DNA of 64,000 bases from Sipunculus nudus. Lineage: Eukaryota > Annelida > Sipuncula > Golfingiida > Sipunculidae. Every line of letters begins with the position of its first letter. Within the stretch, counting starts at the first letter, position 1. Both the position numbers and the translations under genes were made by a program. Shown one piece after another: positions 12,519 to 26,917 of this stretch. Under the pieces are notes generated by a model. The model was not told the origin of the DNA, searched no databases, and was given only the letters and a program-made list of their open reading frames with translations. Where the stretch lies: positions 20,251,456-20,315,455 of the forward strand of contig CM049318.1 in NCBI GenBank assembly GCA_026874595.1. Direction: 5' to 3'.

Positions 12519-13369
12519 TTCCTTGGAACGGCCGTCCAGCGGGGTTGCATAAGGGCTCTAGTATAATTTATAAACAAGAAATACGGAAGAAAAGACGCGT
12601 ATTCCATTTCACAGAATTGTTGGATACAAACAGATTGGGCGCTGTGTGCTGTTAAATTGACACAATAGTATGGCTCAATCGTTGATAATGCCAATCGTCT
12701 CAAGTCTCTGGCAAAAGTGCACACCGTTTTTCAGTGTGTTTGTGTGTTTAAGTGCTATATGTACGCGTGTTGTAGCACGTATGTGTAATCCATAACCCAA
12801 TGCTTGGCATATTCTTAATATACTTGATATATATCTTGTCTGGCAAGTTAAGGAAACAATTCGTTGCGAGTTTGTCATTTTTTATTCAATTATTTATTTT
12901 GAAGAGGTGAACATCACGGTTAAATATACAGAATTGAGCACGAAGAGAATGTCCATCAATTCATTGCAATCTTAAAATCTGCACTCTAATGAATGCAAGC
13001 CTCCGCCATGTGGGGGTTCCTATTATAGGATGTTCCCCAAACCGTGTTTGCATTCACTTATTCGGCCTATATTCTCTGGTCTATTCGTGTACTAGTTTAA
13101 TCTATATAGGGGAATATTCCTTGATGACGTTTCTACATCCGTATCATGGGTCGGATCCACAGCAAAATCTAACCGATTCTAAATAGGCTCATTCCCGAAA
13201 TGCTCTGATCTTTTCATGAGATTCCGTTCATGACTGCCTGTTTTATGTTGTAAAGAAACACACACACGAACGGGGGTGAACTCCTACTCTCTTTCCGGAG
13301 GAGGCAAGGAGTCAGTTTTTGTATCTCGAGGATAAAAACAATGATTTACCTTAAGGTGAAGTGAGAAAT
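11854..13369. other. No gene seen between the P450 pseudogene and the gene A 5' flank
   Basis: A first exon for the minus-strand pseudogene was looked for here and not found. The stretch holds a compound microsatellite at 12452-12514 and otherwise AT-rich single-copy-looking DNA. Confidence 0.4.
12452..12514. repeat. Compound (TA)n(GA)n microsatellite
   Basis: TA units run into about 17 GA units, the same compound order as at 883-941. Confidence 0.95.
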
Positions 13370-15099
13370 GGTTCAAAAGCTTGCATACCGCGGTATGCGG
13401 CTTAACACGTGCTACCACCCTTTAAAATTTGACCCACACAGCCTTTGCGTTCTACATTTTCCGGTTCAGTGTTACACAGACAACTTCACGGCTTATTTTT
13501 CTTTAGCATACACACACAGGCGTGTTCCTTAAACCTCGCCGTCGTGACCTCATAAAACAGTTGCGGATCCAGAAGAGAGGGAAGGTTTCATGGGTCTGGA
13601 TCCCCCTCACTCCCCCCCTTACTTTAACCTCTGTAACATTTTAAGGTGATCAAACCGATTTTGCGGCCCGGATCAACCATGTCCAGAGCTGAAGACCTTT
13701 CTCATTTTTTCTCCCTAAGTTTTCTTGGCTTTGGCCACTTTCAATAATCATCGATCCACGCCTTGATCCGCTCAAGCTATACATATTTAAAGTTTTGGCC
13801 ACCCGTAGTTTTCCCATTGTTTGTTTCATGAAACTTAATATTCAAGGGGTTTAAATGTCGCGGTTTTTCCTTTTCCAGTTTTTGGCGAGGGTTCCGTTTT
13901 TGCAGTCTCAACACATAGTATTCTACAATGAGTTAATCAGTAATTCTACCAAAAAATTATATTAAAATGCAATATTCTCACAAAATTTTAATAACTGGAC
14001 GGGGACAAAATGAACCTCACATGAATGGAATTATTTTCTCCAGATAATTTGAAGATATTATTTATAATAGCAACGATTGGTTTACGGGCATCATAAAAAA
14101 TATTTATTATATTCACCTTTTTTTCTTTAGACTTGCCTTCGTCGATGGTATCTGTTATTCACGTAGGTTTTATTTACGTAATAATTTCTCCTTCGCGAAT
14201 ATCGCGAATTTAGCCCCCCCCCCCCCCCGTAAAAAGTACTTTATGTATGGATTCTTTGGACACAAATCAAAGACAGACAACTGTAAATAATGCATATACT
14301 TCAAAATTGGAAAGAAAAAAAATACAAAATAATGTAGCTCTAAATAAAACTATTGCCGGGGTAGTAAATACATTAAACCCAAATACATTGACATATATCA
14401 CATATTAATAGCGTATGCAATATAACGTCCTAAAACCCATTACCGCAGTAATTATCAGTAAACACAGCACAGGCACTAGTTTCTGGCACTTAAATTGCTT
14501 AGACACTGTCAACACAAAAAATAAGTGTGTCTAAGATGTTTCTGTGCCGGAATGAATGTCTTTGAAACACAGCAGCATCACCTGGGGAAAAGGGCGTATC
14601 CAGGATTATAGAGTACCCGGTGGGCAAGAGGCATAGGGAATGCCAGAAGTTGCCTCCTCTCTCACATTGAGTGTAGAATCTTTTGAATATGAAGTTATAT
14701 CGGCAATCTGGTATATATAGTTTAAAAAGCATCATGAAGAAAACTCCGGTTCGTGTTTTGGTATGAAGATTTATTTGGGGGGGGGCGGTGTTCTTGTGCC
14801 CTGTGCATCCACACCTAATTCCATCACTTGATATACTTTATAGCGCACAGACACGAACAGTAACACACCTTTATACACATTTAGGTTAAACATTCATTCG
14901 CCAGCACACAGGTTATACATGAAAAGGTCGACAAGTCTTGTGTCCAGGATATCAATGGCCCTCGCCGTAACTGAAGGTCAGTGCAATCGGTGTATGTCTC
15001 AACACCAGCACGTGCACTTAAAATGATTCAAGTGTTGTGACTTTGAGCCACCCTACTCCAGATTGATCGGTGAGTATCCGCCCCTGAGTAACCAACTAC

Positions 15100-15229
15100 A
15101 GACACAGAGGTTACACGGTGTTGATACCGGGTACCTGACCAGACCAATAAAAATTTGCATAATCGTCGTGCGGTGAAGCGTTGCTATCCACATACTACAG
15201 TCTATTTCACCTGCATACACGACGTCAAA
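15100..15229 (+). promoter_or_regulatory. Putative proximal promoter of P450 gene A
   Basis: About 110 bp upstream of the ATG are very similar between gene A and the lone exon 1 at 49438. The block carries a CCAAT box (15144-15148) overlapping an AT-rich AATAAAAA where the second copy has AATATAAG, then a nearly identical run through GTGAAGCGTTGCTATCC to the ATG. Conservation between otherwise diverged copies suggests core promoter and 5' UTR function. The transcription start is not determined. Confidence 0.45.
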
Positions 15230-18200
15230 ATGGAGGTCGGGGGAGTGGAGGTACCCACCTGGGCCGTGCTGATGGCATTTGTACTCGTCTTGTTATATAT
15301 GTAAGTAGATACAGCACCTACTAAACAGTAAACTAGCCAGGTTCTGTAATTGGGGGGGGGGGGGGGGGGGCTGCGTTATGTATAAACGGCCAGAGGGAGA
15401 AGAGTAGTTGAGGGTGTACCTTCATGTGTAAGTGATTTATTGTCCATTAATTTGGGTTTGTCTGTCTGTCCGTCTGTCTGTCCGTCCGTCATGTTTTCGT
15501 TTCCGTGCAATAACTTTCCCAAATATAATCCGATTTCATTCAAATTTGGGTCAGTGATTGCTCTCATGCATACCTCTTCAGCTCAAGAATAATATGAAAT
15601 TTTTTTCCAAATTGAAAACTAAAAATTATGACATGTAGAGACATCTTTAGGGGCATTGAAACCTAAACCACAACCACTATGACATGTGGAGACATCTTCA
15701 GACGAAAATAATAACTAAAACATATTTATAGGGCAAACATGAATGATACCAAGAGGCGGAAGCAAAGAACATAAATTCCACAACTTTGCTTTTTAATTAA
15801 AGTACTGTGCCTGGAAAGGCTTTCATGCGTAACATGCTTAACACGCTAGATCCATTTGAGGCTCTGTTATAAACACAGAGCCTCAACTGGATCTAGCTTT
15901 CATTTTATCTAGCGGATGGAAACCCATGCATCTTATGATGATGCACCCAGTTTAAGTACATACATCCTATCTTAAGTGGTGAATCCGATCGATTGTTTCA
16001 GCCGGCGGTGTGAAGTGCACGTGTTACATAATCACTGCTTTGAGTGTCCTTGTAACTGGACCACTGGCTACACACGACCACTGGCGACAGAAGCCACAAC
16101 TGGGTCTGCTTAACACGCATGCTCAATAATTAAGCACCGCTTTCCACCTCCACCGAGGAGGTCATGTTTTCACCAATGTTTGTATGTTTGGCGGTATATT
16201 TGGCTCCTTACTTTTAACAAGCAGAATTATGCAAAATCTGCAGAACTATTATACACGAAACGCTCGAGAGGGTCTGCTTTGTATATATAGGCAGTATAAG
16301 CCCCCTGATAAATTTTGTAGCAGAATTTGCGCATCCATCAGAACATGTTTGCCCTCCACAGAGTGTCATTCGAGTTATCGTCGCCAAACAGGTCACATTT
16401 TCTGGGTCAAACTTTAAAACAGTTCTAAAAAAACACACACACATTTATACAGGGAAATTCCCTGTCTCTACCTTTTGGAACTTAGCTTCATGATTACTAT
16501 GCGTGATCAGCATGTGTATTCACTGTATTAACAATTCTATTAACGTTCTGTTGGCTACACAACTCCATCCAAATGTACCCAGGAATAATATACTCACTAG
16601 TATTCCCTGTATCTGATCCACCGCTCAATGAAGTAATACATCGTCACTTTTGGTCATTCAGCGTCATTTCCGGTCGAAATTACACCTGTCGATGTGATCA
16701 GTATTCGAATCAAGGTGCATCATTTATATTTAGCGCACCAATATATATATATATAATAGGAATTGTGTCCACTTTTGTTCACTTTTGCGTATTACTCTGT
16801 GCTATTCATCATTTGAAAGGTTATTGTTCCCGCAGTTAACTCGCCCATATGAGAATAAATAATTATTAATGTACACATAATTTTGAGTGATTTTTCGTGG
16901 TTTCTAAATTGCGTGGAGGTTAAAATGCACCTCGAACAGCCGAATTGCTTTCGACAATGACCGGAACCCCTGCGTACACATTAACCGACTAATACAGACA
17001 CATCCAGCGAACGATTAAGGACTATTGTGCAGATGAATAACCCTGCTGTGACCAACGTGCATGGCCTTGTGTGCTTCGTGCATGTGTCTCGAGACCTCGG
17101 CACTCAATTCCAATGTCAGCAAGCAAAAATGGCTAATCTCAGAATTCGTCCAAGTAATCCTTTTGCTTTATGTTGAAATGACCGCAACACGTGTCGCTGC
17201 ACTATTACCTAGCATTTACATCTTATATCAACAATTCTGGAAACAGTTGTATCACGTAAACTATCTAAGAAAGCACTTGCATAAGTTCTGTTTATATCAA
17301 CAATACCGCGTTGTTACGGATATTACACTGCAAAATTGATCAACAGGTGTATCAATATAGAAAATGATGATTCACGGACAAATACTCTCTGTTGATTATA
17401 TTTGGCATGGATGTTGTCGATGCAGACTCTATATTTGCTCCATTTACTTAATTTTTCTAATTACACTCCTCAGGTTTTCATCGTAAAACCGTGCTGTATG
17501 TATGATTGTGGGCAGAACATTTATCCTTGACATTCATATTGTGTTACAGGTACTCTATTATGTGACACGGGCGTAACTCGTGTTGTTGTTACCTTCCGTA
17601 CTGGTTAAACTCTCGTTGTCATGTGGGCCTTGAGTTTTCACGCTTGGTCGTGGGTCACGTGATTAGCCTGGTATGTGTAGAGACACACGGCTATGTCTTT
17701 CTAGATGATTCCTAAAACGCGTGTTTACTGTTGAGTAGAGACCTTATAGACTGTTCTAGAAGTGGAAAATTCCCGGCTTGAGGTGTAAAGGTATATAAAG
17801 GGCTGTTTTTTAGAACCAGGGGACAGACAGCAGAGCAGATACCAGCGGACGCAGAAGCGTGTGTAAGATTCTAAGACCTTATCCGACGAATGCCGGATAG
17901 GTTCCGTAACAATAGATAGCCCATGATATCAGAGCTAACCATTTATTGTCCAGAATAGGCTGTCTGTTACTGCATAACTTTATTCAACCTTGTTCAAAGT
18001 GCGAGAATTTGACATTCAACTAGTCAAGCAAAAAAAACTATTAAATATAACATGTCGCAATGACTAATGAAAAAAAGAACAAAGGAAGGCACCTAGAGGT
18101 CTCGGACCTTTTACATCTCGGCCCGGTGATGACGAAAAACTTGCTTAAACGGTCTAAATGGGCGAAAGTGCAAGTATAAAATAGCTTTCCGTCTCGAAAC

Positions 18201-18807
18201 ACTGTCGTTCACAAGATCCGGTTTGGCTCTCGAATGGCATGGCTGGGTACCGCTGCTGGGATCGGTAGAGGGAATGTAGGTTGCTTCTGCCTTTGCGGCT
18301 GTGGATGCTTTAGCTTTCCTGCAAGGTCACCGGTTCGGGATGTACGGTGGCGGTCTCTCGCAGCTCTTTGTTTGGCTTGGTGTAGCATCGCGTCTGTTGG
18401 CTCAGAGAACATGCTTATGGAGCGCACAGGGCTGAGGTCTTGACCACAGCATTCTGTAGTTGCTCGACGAGCGTAAACTTCTTCTTCTGCTGCTACATCT
18501 CGGCCCAGACGAAGTCGGACCATTTCAGATCGGACCATTACAAACTCGGACCACTGGGACGACGATCTCGGACCACTTTAATTTGGCCACTACGATCTCG
18601 GACCACTTTGTGATCGGGCAACTACGATCTCAGACCAATGTAACAAACATGTTCTGCCTGTTTAAACTGTTATGAAACAACCGAGGTAATGTTAACAATT
18701 CACATATGGAATATTGAACTAAGACGAACCACGCTTCTATATAGAATATTATTTCGTCTGAAGGCGATTCAGATGTTAAAAGTTCGACTAAGGCCTAGGA
18801 CATAACT

Positions 18808-18865
<58 letters not shown>

Positions 18866-21800
18866 ACTCAGAAAGAAAAAATTTCACACACATGCACACA
18901 CACTTAATTTATAATAGTTTTTGTGTGAAACGCAGACACCATAGTTTAACTAAAAGTAAATGACAACGTTTATTAGAATGTAATATATACAATATAAGAG
19001 GTATGAAAACCGATATATGACATATGAAAAATCTACATAAACCAAAAATGCATTTTTGAGCATGTGTGAATCAAAGAATCGGTACAGGTGTATTACTGCT
19101 TACGCTCCCGAGGCAGCGGAAATCTTGCGCTCCTAAAGAATCAACAGATTTTCCCGCTGCCTGCTTTGACCGTTTATGAAACACTTAGACACCAGGTGGC
19201 GGTTCGTTGTCTGCTAAAAAAACGTGCGTATGATGTGACAAGCAGCCAACCAGATGCCAATTAACAAACACTCAACAGGCATCCTGGCTCCGCCCATAGC
19301 TGCGCTTCAAGCGCCGCTTGATGACAGTTTATGGTCGAATTTTAATTGCTCCCTCCGCATTCTCGCATCATCGACCGATTCTATTATGACATTACGACTA
19401 TGTTAGCGAAGCTATGTATCTGTTGTCTGCAAAACTGAGGCCAGCGAGAGGTGCACGGAGCCCTTGTTTTTACATTTCGTTTGAATTAAAGCTCACCGGC
19501 CTGGCATTCTATGTGCCCGAGGCCCTAAGCAAACCACGTGTAGGGCCATTCTCTCTGAGCCTGTGGCCTGTTCAGACGGTTGCCGGGGCGAAGAGCAGTC
19601 ACTCAAAACACAATGAACAACATTTTCCATTCACTCTTTCATTCATTCAAACTTTCTCTCATTAAATCTTTCCTTAATTCAATCTTTCATTTATTCAATT
19701 CTATTCAATCTTTCATTTATTCTGTCTTTTTTTTTCATTCACTCTTTTATTCATTCAATCTTTCTCTCATTCAATTTTTCTTTCATTCAGTCTTTCTTTT
19801 ATTCAATTTCATTAATTCAATCTTTCATTTTGTCTGATCTTTATTTTATTCTGTCTGTCTATCAATCAATCTTTCTTTTATTCAATATTTCATACATTCT
19901 GTCTATCTTTCATTAACTCTTTCATTCAGTCAATCTTTCATTCAATCTTTCTTTATTTCTTTCATTCGTTAACACACGCGAATACTTTAATACACAATCA
20001 AATGCTCAAACTCCAGAATTACATTTATATATACATTATTATTAAGACAATATGTAACGAATAATTAATGATGGAGACATTTATAAAGAGAGAGAAAGGC
20101 AATAGTTATATGTGGAGTAAGCAAAACTTTTTCTTGTTGTTACAATTAGCCTTAGCATGGTCTGAAGACAGAACATATACATTTGACAACGACATCATGA
20201 GTCCGATCGAGGTCTGAACGGTCCGATATAGTGGTCCGAGATGGTACCGAAAGTGGTCCGAGATCGTCCACCCGGTGGTCCGAGATTGTACTAAGTGGTC
20301 CGACTTCGTGTGGGCTGAGATCTCCAGAAAGCCTGATGAAAAGGTCTAAATGATTACACATAATTCTTATTAACGTAATTATTTTAAAAATTTTTATGAT
20401 GTATAGCAGACCTCGGAATTAGTTGTATTGTAATCATGATTTCAATTATTTCTATTTTTCAGTCATGGGACATGGACCTTCAGCATCTTTTCTCAGATCG
20501 GCCTCCCGGGGCCTAAGCCCACACCTTACTTTGGAAATCTATTAGGTTTCTTCCGTGGGGTAGGTCAACCTTTCAAACACCTATTGTGCCAAATATGATT
20601 TTTTTATATTCAATTTTGAATAATAAAGATGCATGGCAGATGAGCAAACATAGTAAATTTCGGGATATCGTCATTTAAATATTCGGCAATTAAAGGTCCC
20701 ACACTCTAACTAGGTTATTAGAATATTTTTTTGTATCATCTTCAAAAGTAATACGGCAATTAATGAAATTTTAACCTATATAGGTACCAGGATTAAAAGC
20801 GTATAAACAGTATTTTATAACCTACATTATATATGTCATATGAATATAATTTTATTTTAATTTGATTTAAACCACTGTGTTTTGCAAGGGTTCCTACCTT
20901 AATATTTGGTATTTATACGTTATACTATTAAACATTGCACAACAGACTCTTCGACAATTTAACCGTGACCTTGCGAAAAAGTATGGCGGCATCGTTGGGT
21001 AGGTTTCAGATATATTATACTTTAACCTGAATTTTAAAATTTCCAACACTTTTAAGAAATTTTTTTTTCATCATGATATAGTTCATTGATATTCTGCTTA
21101 ATGACTAGAAAATCTAGAGATATGGAGAATCCGTTTGCAATTCGAATTGTGTTGAGTCTCTGCTTGGACTCTTTTTAATGATAATATTCCTTGAAAAAAT
21201 TGAAATGTAATGCAAACAATACGAGAAATCTAATTATAGAAGCAATATCTGTGAGAATAAGTTATCGAAATCGATAAATGTACTCTAATTGTAATAAATG
21301 TGTTTGCCGATCGATGTTAATGATCAAACATGGTTAAACATGGCTGTATTTTATAATACGTATACCCTTATTTTAATACAGGTTTTATGAGGGACGTCAG
21401 CCCGTTGTTCAGATCTCGGACCCGGAACTTCTGAAGCAAATACTGATCAAGGATTTCAATAACTTCGTGAACCGTAGGGTGAGTGCATCCACTATTTTTC
21501 TGCCCCTCTAAGGGTGGTCCCAGCTCACTGGCCTTCCTTGTAAATTGTTGGAATTACTGCAGAAATTACATAATGCAGCAGCAAAGCTTGCCATTGATAC
21601 AAAGAGCGGAACCACATTATAAACAAACTTAAGGACTCGCAGGCCTGTACTTTAGCTTTGCAGCGCATTTATCTTTTATTGTTATCTTAGACATATAAGA
21701 GATAAATGGCCTTTTAATTTATATATGTTAGAAACTTGGAGCCGGTAATGTTCCAATATAACCAGTTTACAGTTGGGTTGAAAGGAGTACACGAGTCCTT

Positions 21801-22011
21801 GGAGTCCGGTTAAGATTTTACAAGTACTCCGGTCGAAAAGGTTCATCATGTACTTCTGTCCGTGCACTCATACGGATATAATACTGTAAACTTTCAGGCA
21901 GTTTACATCTATTAATTACCGCATGCAGGGCTTTTAAACGTTTGCAAGTAAATGTAACAGAGACTTGTTTTGAATTTTTTTTTTCTTTTGGTATACATAT
22001 GTATATATAAA

Positions 22012-22066
<55 letters not shown>

Positions 22067-25000
22067 GTTCTTTGTTAGTAGAAATTTCAGCCGTCTCAAA
22101 GACAGATTATTACATCATTACAGATATTAAAGTGTGCTCATTAATATCCTATCAATGTTGCCATGGCAACAAGTACTCGAATCCAAATCGGGTAATGCCT
22201 ATAGAGTACTCGAATCAAATATTTGGTACCCGTTACAGCCTTAGTTCACAGGTCACCTGACCAAGAACCTTTAGCTAATTAGGGATTCATGAGGCAAGAA
22301 TTGTTATGTGTTGTTCGAAAGCATTATTCAGAGTGGCACTAAGGCTGGAGAATCAATCTCTGCATACCATTATATTTTAACAATCAACTTCTTTATATAG
22401 CAGGAATATAAAATTTATTATCACATTGAAATTCATTCTCACATTGGAGGATCAGCTTTGGGTAGCTCTTTGAAAGATATTCAGTGATTAAATAATATTT
22501 TTTACAACTATTATAAATTATTATTATTATTAATTAATATTATTATTATTATTATTTTTATTATTAGCTGTGACGTATAAACCATTGCATCATTCATGGA
22601 AAATATGTCCCCAAACATGTGTCATTTTAAAAGCCACATTTGAAAAAGCGTTCGTTTTATCGTAAATCAGAGATACTTATGAAGTGAATCTCTATTCTTT
22701 TGATTTAAGTTCTTCGACAACTTCGATGCTCCTTTTGATATGTCGCTAAATGGTCTGAAGGGCGACCACTGGAAGCGCGTGCGTAATTTGATGACTCCGG
22801 TATTCACAACAGGCAAACTAAAACAGGTGAGAAGATTCAACAATACATTGCTGTTTCGATTTTATACTCTCTTCTGGTTCTATAAATAATTCTTAATATT
22901 TCTTACCTTTTAAAAAAAGTTTATTAAGTACTTCTTACTGAAGCCAAGGGGCTATGCCTTAGCTCATGGTCAGTGTACATTTTAGATGACGGGCCAGATA
23001 AACACTTGTGGGCACTCGGTTGTAGAGTTCTTAAATGAACAGGCAGAAAAACAAGAGATGCTCGACATGGGCAGGTATGTGGAGATGTTCAGTTCGTTTT
23101 GTACTATGTAGAGTATTGGTTTGCTCATATCCAACATCCAGCTTGCGATATCTGGGTTTTAGACCGTACCAAACAAATAATGGCGACCAAAGGAACACTT
23201 TTGAAGTGCTTATACAATGAATGAATCGCATAGAGTTGATAGGGCCACAGAAATACAAAACGAAAATAATCGAAATACCATGTGGAGATAGTTTGGCTGC
23301 GATTGGGCCCATAGCAGCAGAAAATTCGGCGAATGCGGTAGCAAAAGGTGAATCATATGTAAATATAACATGTTGACATGACAGCTGCTACTGTGATGCA
23401 TACGGTAAAATAACCTACGCCCGCGTGGTTTGAACAACATCATGGATGTTTGCATGAAAATGGACTTGCTTCAACCCTAAAATAACAATGCAAGAGACAA
23501 CAGAAAAAAGTCTGTGAATATAATTTTAGCCCTTAGTGATCGTATTAGGAAACTTATCAATAAAGAAAACAGTAGACGGCCGTAAGTGGGTCTTTTAGGG
23601 TCCCTAGACAGTGACAACATGGGGTATGGTGCATTATAAAACATTCTTTGAGCAAATATCGTATGGTTATTCATCAATGGTGGTGGCGACGAGGGCGGAC
23701 ATAGCGAGAAAAACAAGCAAATTCGTGAAGTTTAAGTTTTTGTTTTAATTTCCCCTGAAGAAGTCTGCACATGTCATATATAGTGTCTGTGTTTCAGTTT
23801 TCATTGTCCCCTAAAGACTTGTCTCCTATTCATATTTTTGTTTAGTTTTGGAGCTGGTGATAATTAATTTTCAGACAGACATACCATTCCCAACAAAGGT
23901 ATGTATGAGAGCAATCAGTGACCCTAATTCGAATGATACCAGATAATATTTAGGAAAGTTATCACACGGAAATGAAAACCTGACGGACGGGCAGACAGGC
24001 AAACAACACCAAACCAACGTCCCTCGTTACGCGGATGCGGGGGACAATAAAACACCCTGTCATGGTGACAGATTATCTGACCAGTTGGTCGATTTATGGA
24101 AATCTGTTGAGAGACGACCGTCCAAACGTGTAAAACACTTAATGTCATCTCAATTATTTCCATTATGCCTATCTTGCTGGGCCCATATGAGTATATAAAT
24201 GGTGGTAAGGTAGATTGTGATTCATAGCAGCATGTGTTGTACTGTTTTATTGGCCCGACTTACCGGCATTGTGAAGAGTAAAAAAATATATTGGGAGGTC
24301 GGCGGCATTCATACCTGTATTTCGTATTACAATTTTGAAAACGTCTGCTGCATTCTTTATAATTTACATGTCGATACACAGTAGATGAATTGTTAAATTC
24401 CTGCAAAAGAATTATATCTGTAATATGAAAGGAATAAATCATAAATAAGGAACCGACACACGTTGCTTTTATTCAGATTCCATAAATTTTATTTTACAGA
24501 TGTGCTATGGCTTTTTCTCTGGATGTTATAGCTTCGACCTCTTTCGGCATTGAAACAAAAGCTGTGGTGAACCCAGATGACGAGTTTGTTGGACACTTTC
24601 ACAGCATAATGTCGCCTGGGTTTTTGGTGGTTATAAGCCTCTGTGAGTTTATCGAAGTTTTCGTACAAACTACCTTCCTAGAAAGCCAGCTATTCACTTG
24701 CCGTTTTTTATAATTTACAGGGTTTTTGCTTCCCTGGGTCCTATTACTTTATCAATGAACTGCAAGTTACTCCTGCTCAAAAAAGTAAGAATGAGTAAAT
24801 ATGGTACACATGTACATGTTGACAAGCTAGAAAATGTTAGTAACGGTTTTATATTACGTTTGCAGGAAGTAGAAAGGTGTCTACTTGTGGGTGGTAAAAA
24901 AATCTATGGCACAACGCCCTTTTCTTATAAGAAAACTCTAAATTCTTGGATTTGTCGAGTGATTTGCATGTTTAGAATAATTGGATTACAATCTGCGACC

Positions 25001-26867
25001 ATTTTAAGAGTAATTTTTGGTAAATAACTCTGTAATTTTTTCATTATATCAGAGCGTGGACCCCATTATAACTGAGCCTATAAATATATACCGTAGAGTT
25101 TCTATCCTTTTATCCCTGCATGATAGTTCTTTGTCTATTGAGCAGCTTGCCACATGATTCCTACCCCTGCTTTTCTGTGTGATAAAATTACTTACATTAA
25201 AACTGAAGATTGCGTTGGGACAAACATGAAAGCAGGACAACTAATGTTCTGGAATAAAAACTCAGCTCTTTTTAAGAGATCTCTATTACCTCAGTGCACC
25301 GGTATTTACAATTGTTTTTTTATACGCCCGTCATATGGCAGGAGTATTATGGTATACAAACGTCCGCCTGTCCGTTAACTTTAAGTGTCACCGCGATATC
25401 TTACTGGGGCTTTGATGGATTTTCCACCAAACTCACCATAACCATTTACTAACATATTACATTGTTCGAGGTCGATTATGGGCAACATTCACTCATATAT
25501 ATTATAGTCAATAGTCACTAGGCTACTTTCTGGCGTCGCCGCGATAATGTACGAAGAATATAACATATCCTGATAAAACTCACCGAAAATGTTAATAAAT
25601 AAAATATCTCGCCTCTCAAGCAAAATCCAGGCATATTTAATTAGATCAGGGGTCACTCCACTTTGGATCTCATGGATTTTCATGAAATTCATTATACCTA
25701 TTTACCAATAGAGTTTCTCACCTGAATTAAATTCCTCAGCAGATTTCAAGAATATTTTACGAGGTCAAAATTCACAAGACGGGCGTATTATGCACGTTTG
25801 CAGTGTTCTTGTCACTATTCTATTAGCAGTAGTAGTAGCAAATATGTTAGATGAAGCAGCAGCAGTATTAGCAGTAAAAGTAGTAGCAGTAGTATTAGAC
25901 GCAGTACTAGCAGAAATAATAATATATGATGTATCAGTAGTAGTATCAGTACCAATAATTATCTACCTCATAGAAAATATTTCAATGAATTCGATAAATG
26001 CGATGGAACAGTGTCGCGCTAATTTTCAAACTAATTTCATCACTTCCAGTTCTTTCTCCTGGGGTTTTTAAGTTTTTCCGAAAACTCTTCGGCCTGAGCA
26101 TGTTTCCAAAAGAGTCGATCGACTTTTTCCGGAATATCATTCACCAGCTCCTGCGTCAGAAAACTCAAGTGAGTCTACCACTTTCATATCCGCAGAACAA
26201 CAGACATTGGTTGTTGGCGAAAAAAAGTTAATTTGTTTGTTTTGTCTTTTTTTATGCATATTATCATAAAGTGCAGAATCTATGTCTTTTTGACATTAAT
26301 TTACGCACAAGTGGTCACTGCATGGTGGTCGTGCGATGTTGGTGCGATAGTCCTATCCTAATGTACTGCATCAGTTATCATGCCAAATAGTCGCGTTCAG
26401 TAGCCACCACCGCCCATGTTATGCGACAAGCAGGGGTCGTAGGTGATCGAAGCACAGGTGTTACCTGGCCATAACACAAATCACATTCTAAATTGTCTCT
26501 TTAGGAAATGCATAACTGAAAGATAATGGAAGAAAATATGGTTTACTCGGAGGTGTCCAAATGAGAGAATTATTTAATAATCGATATGTTAAAAATTATG
26601 TGTTTAAACCCCAGACTGCGTCCCCCCCCCCCCCCCCCAATCACAAACACCACGAAAGTGTGAGAAACACGTTCCCCTTCCCCCCCCCCCCCCCCCCTTC
26701 ACCCGAAGCAAGGCTCATGCCCCATGGGGAAAAATTTTTTTTCTATTATATAAACCTGGCTATATGTTCACATGGCGACATTGGGGTTAGATTAGGTTTA
26801 ACTTATATGGGCAATACAAACCATTGACCTACCTTTGTTATACAAGAATGATAGATGTATGTATAGT

Positions 26868-26917
<50 letters not shown>

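Larger units (their letters stand above)
13370..16440 (+). repeat. Segmental duplication copy 1: promoter, exon 1 and start of intron 1 of gene A
   Basis: The sequence matches 48619-50000 block by block: GCTTGCATACC at the left edge, CAGCCTTTGCGTTCTA, GTAATTATCAGTA, the CCAAT-containing promoter, exon 1, its donor, and then CCACCTCCACCGAGGAGGT with AACAAGCAGAA further on. Copy 1 is longer because it has gained insertions, including a dispersed repeat at 15340-15575. Confidence 0.85.
18100..20350. mobile_element. DNA element with long TIRs built from GATCTCGGACCACT repeats
   Basis: The left arm (about 18100-18650) and the right arm (about 20165-20350, inverted) share GACCTTTT, ATCTC(G/A)GCCCA, ACGAAGTCGGACCA and several spaced copies of ATCTCGGACCACT. 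The right arm has at least four copies and the left at least five. Between the arms lie microsatellites and a 490-bp dispersed segment but no transposase. The exact termini and target duplication were not resolved. Confidence 0.6.

Noticed and set aside
18209-18538. A 109-codon minus-strand gene
   Set aside because: No domain was recognised, the frame crosses the 12-bp repeat boundary into the TIR array, and there is no splice context. It is reported only as part of an insertion.
24643-25027. A coding extension of gene A exon 7 into intron 7
   Set aside because: The GTGAGT donor at 24643 joins in phase to exon 8 at 26050 and reproduces the expected P450 sequence; the longer frames have no P450 motifs.
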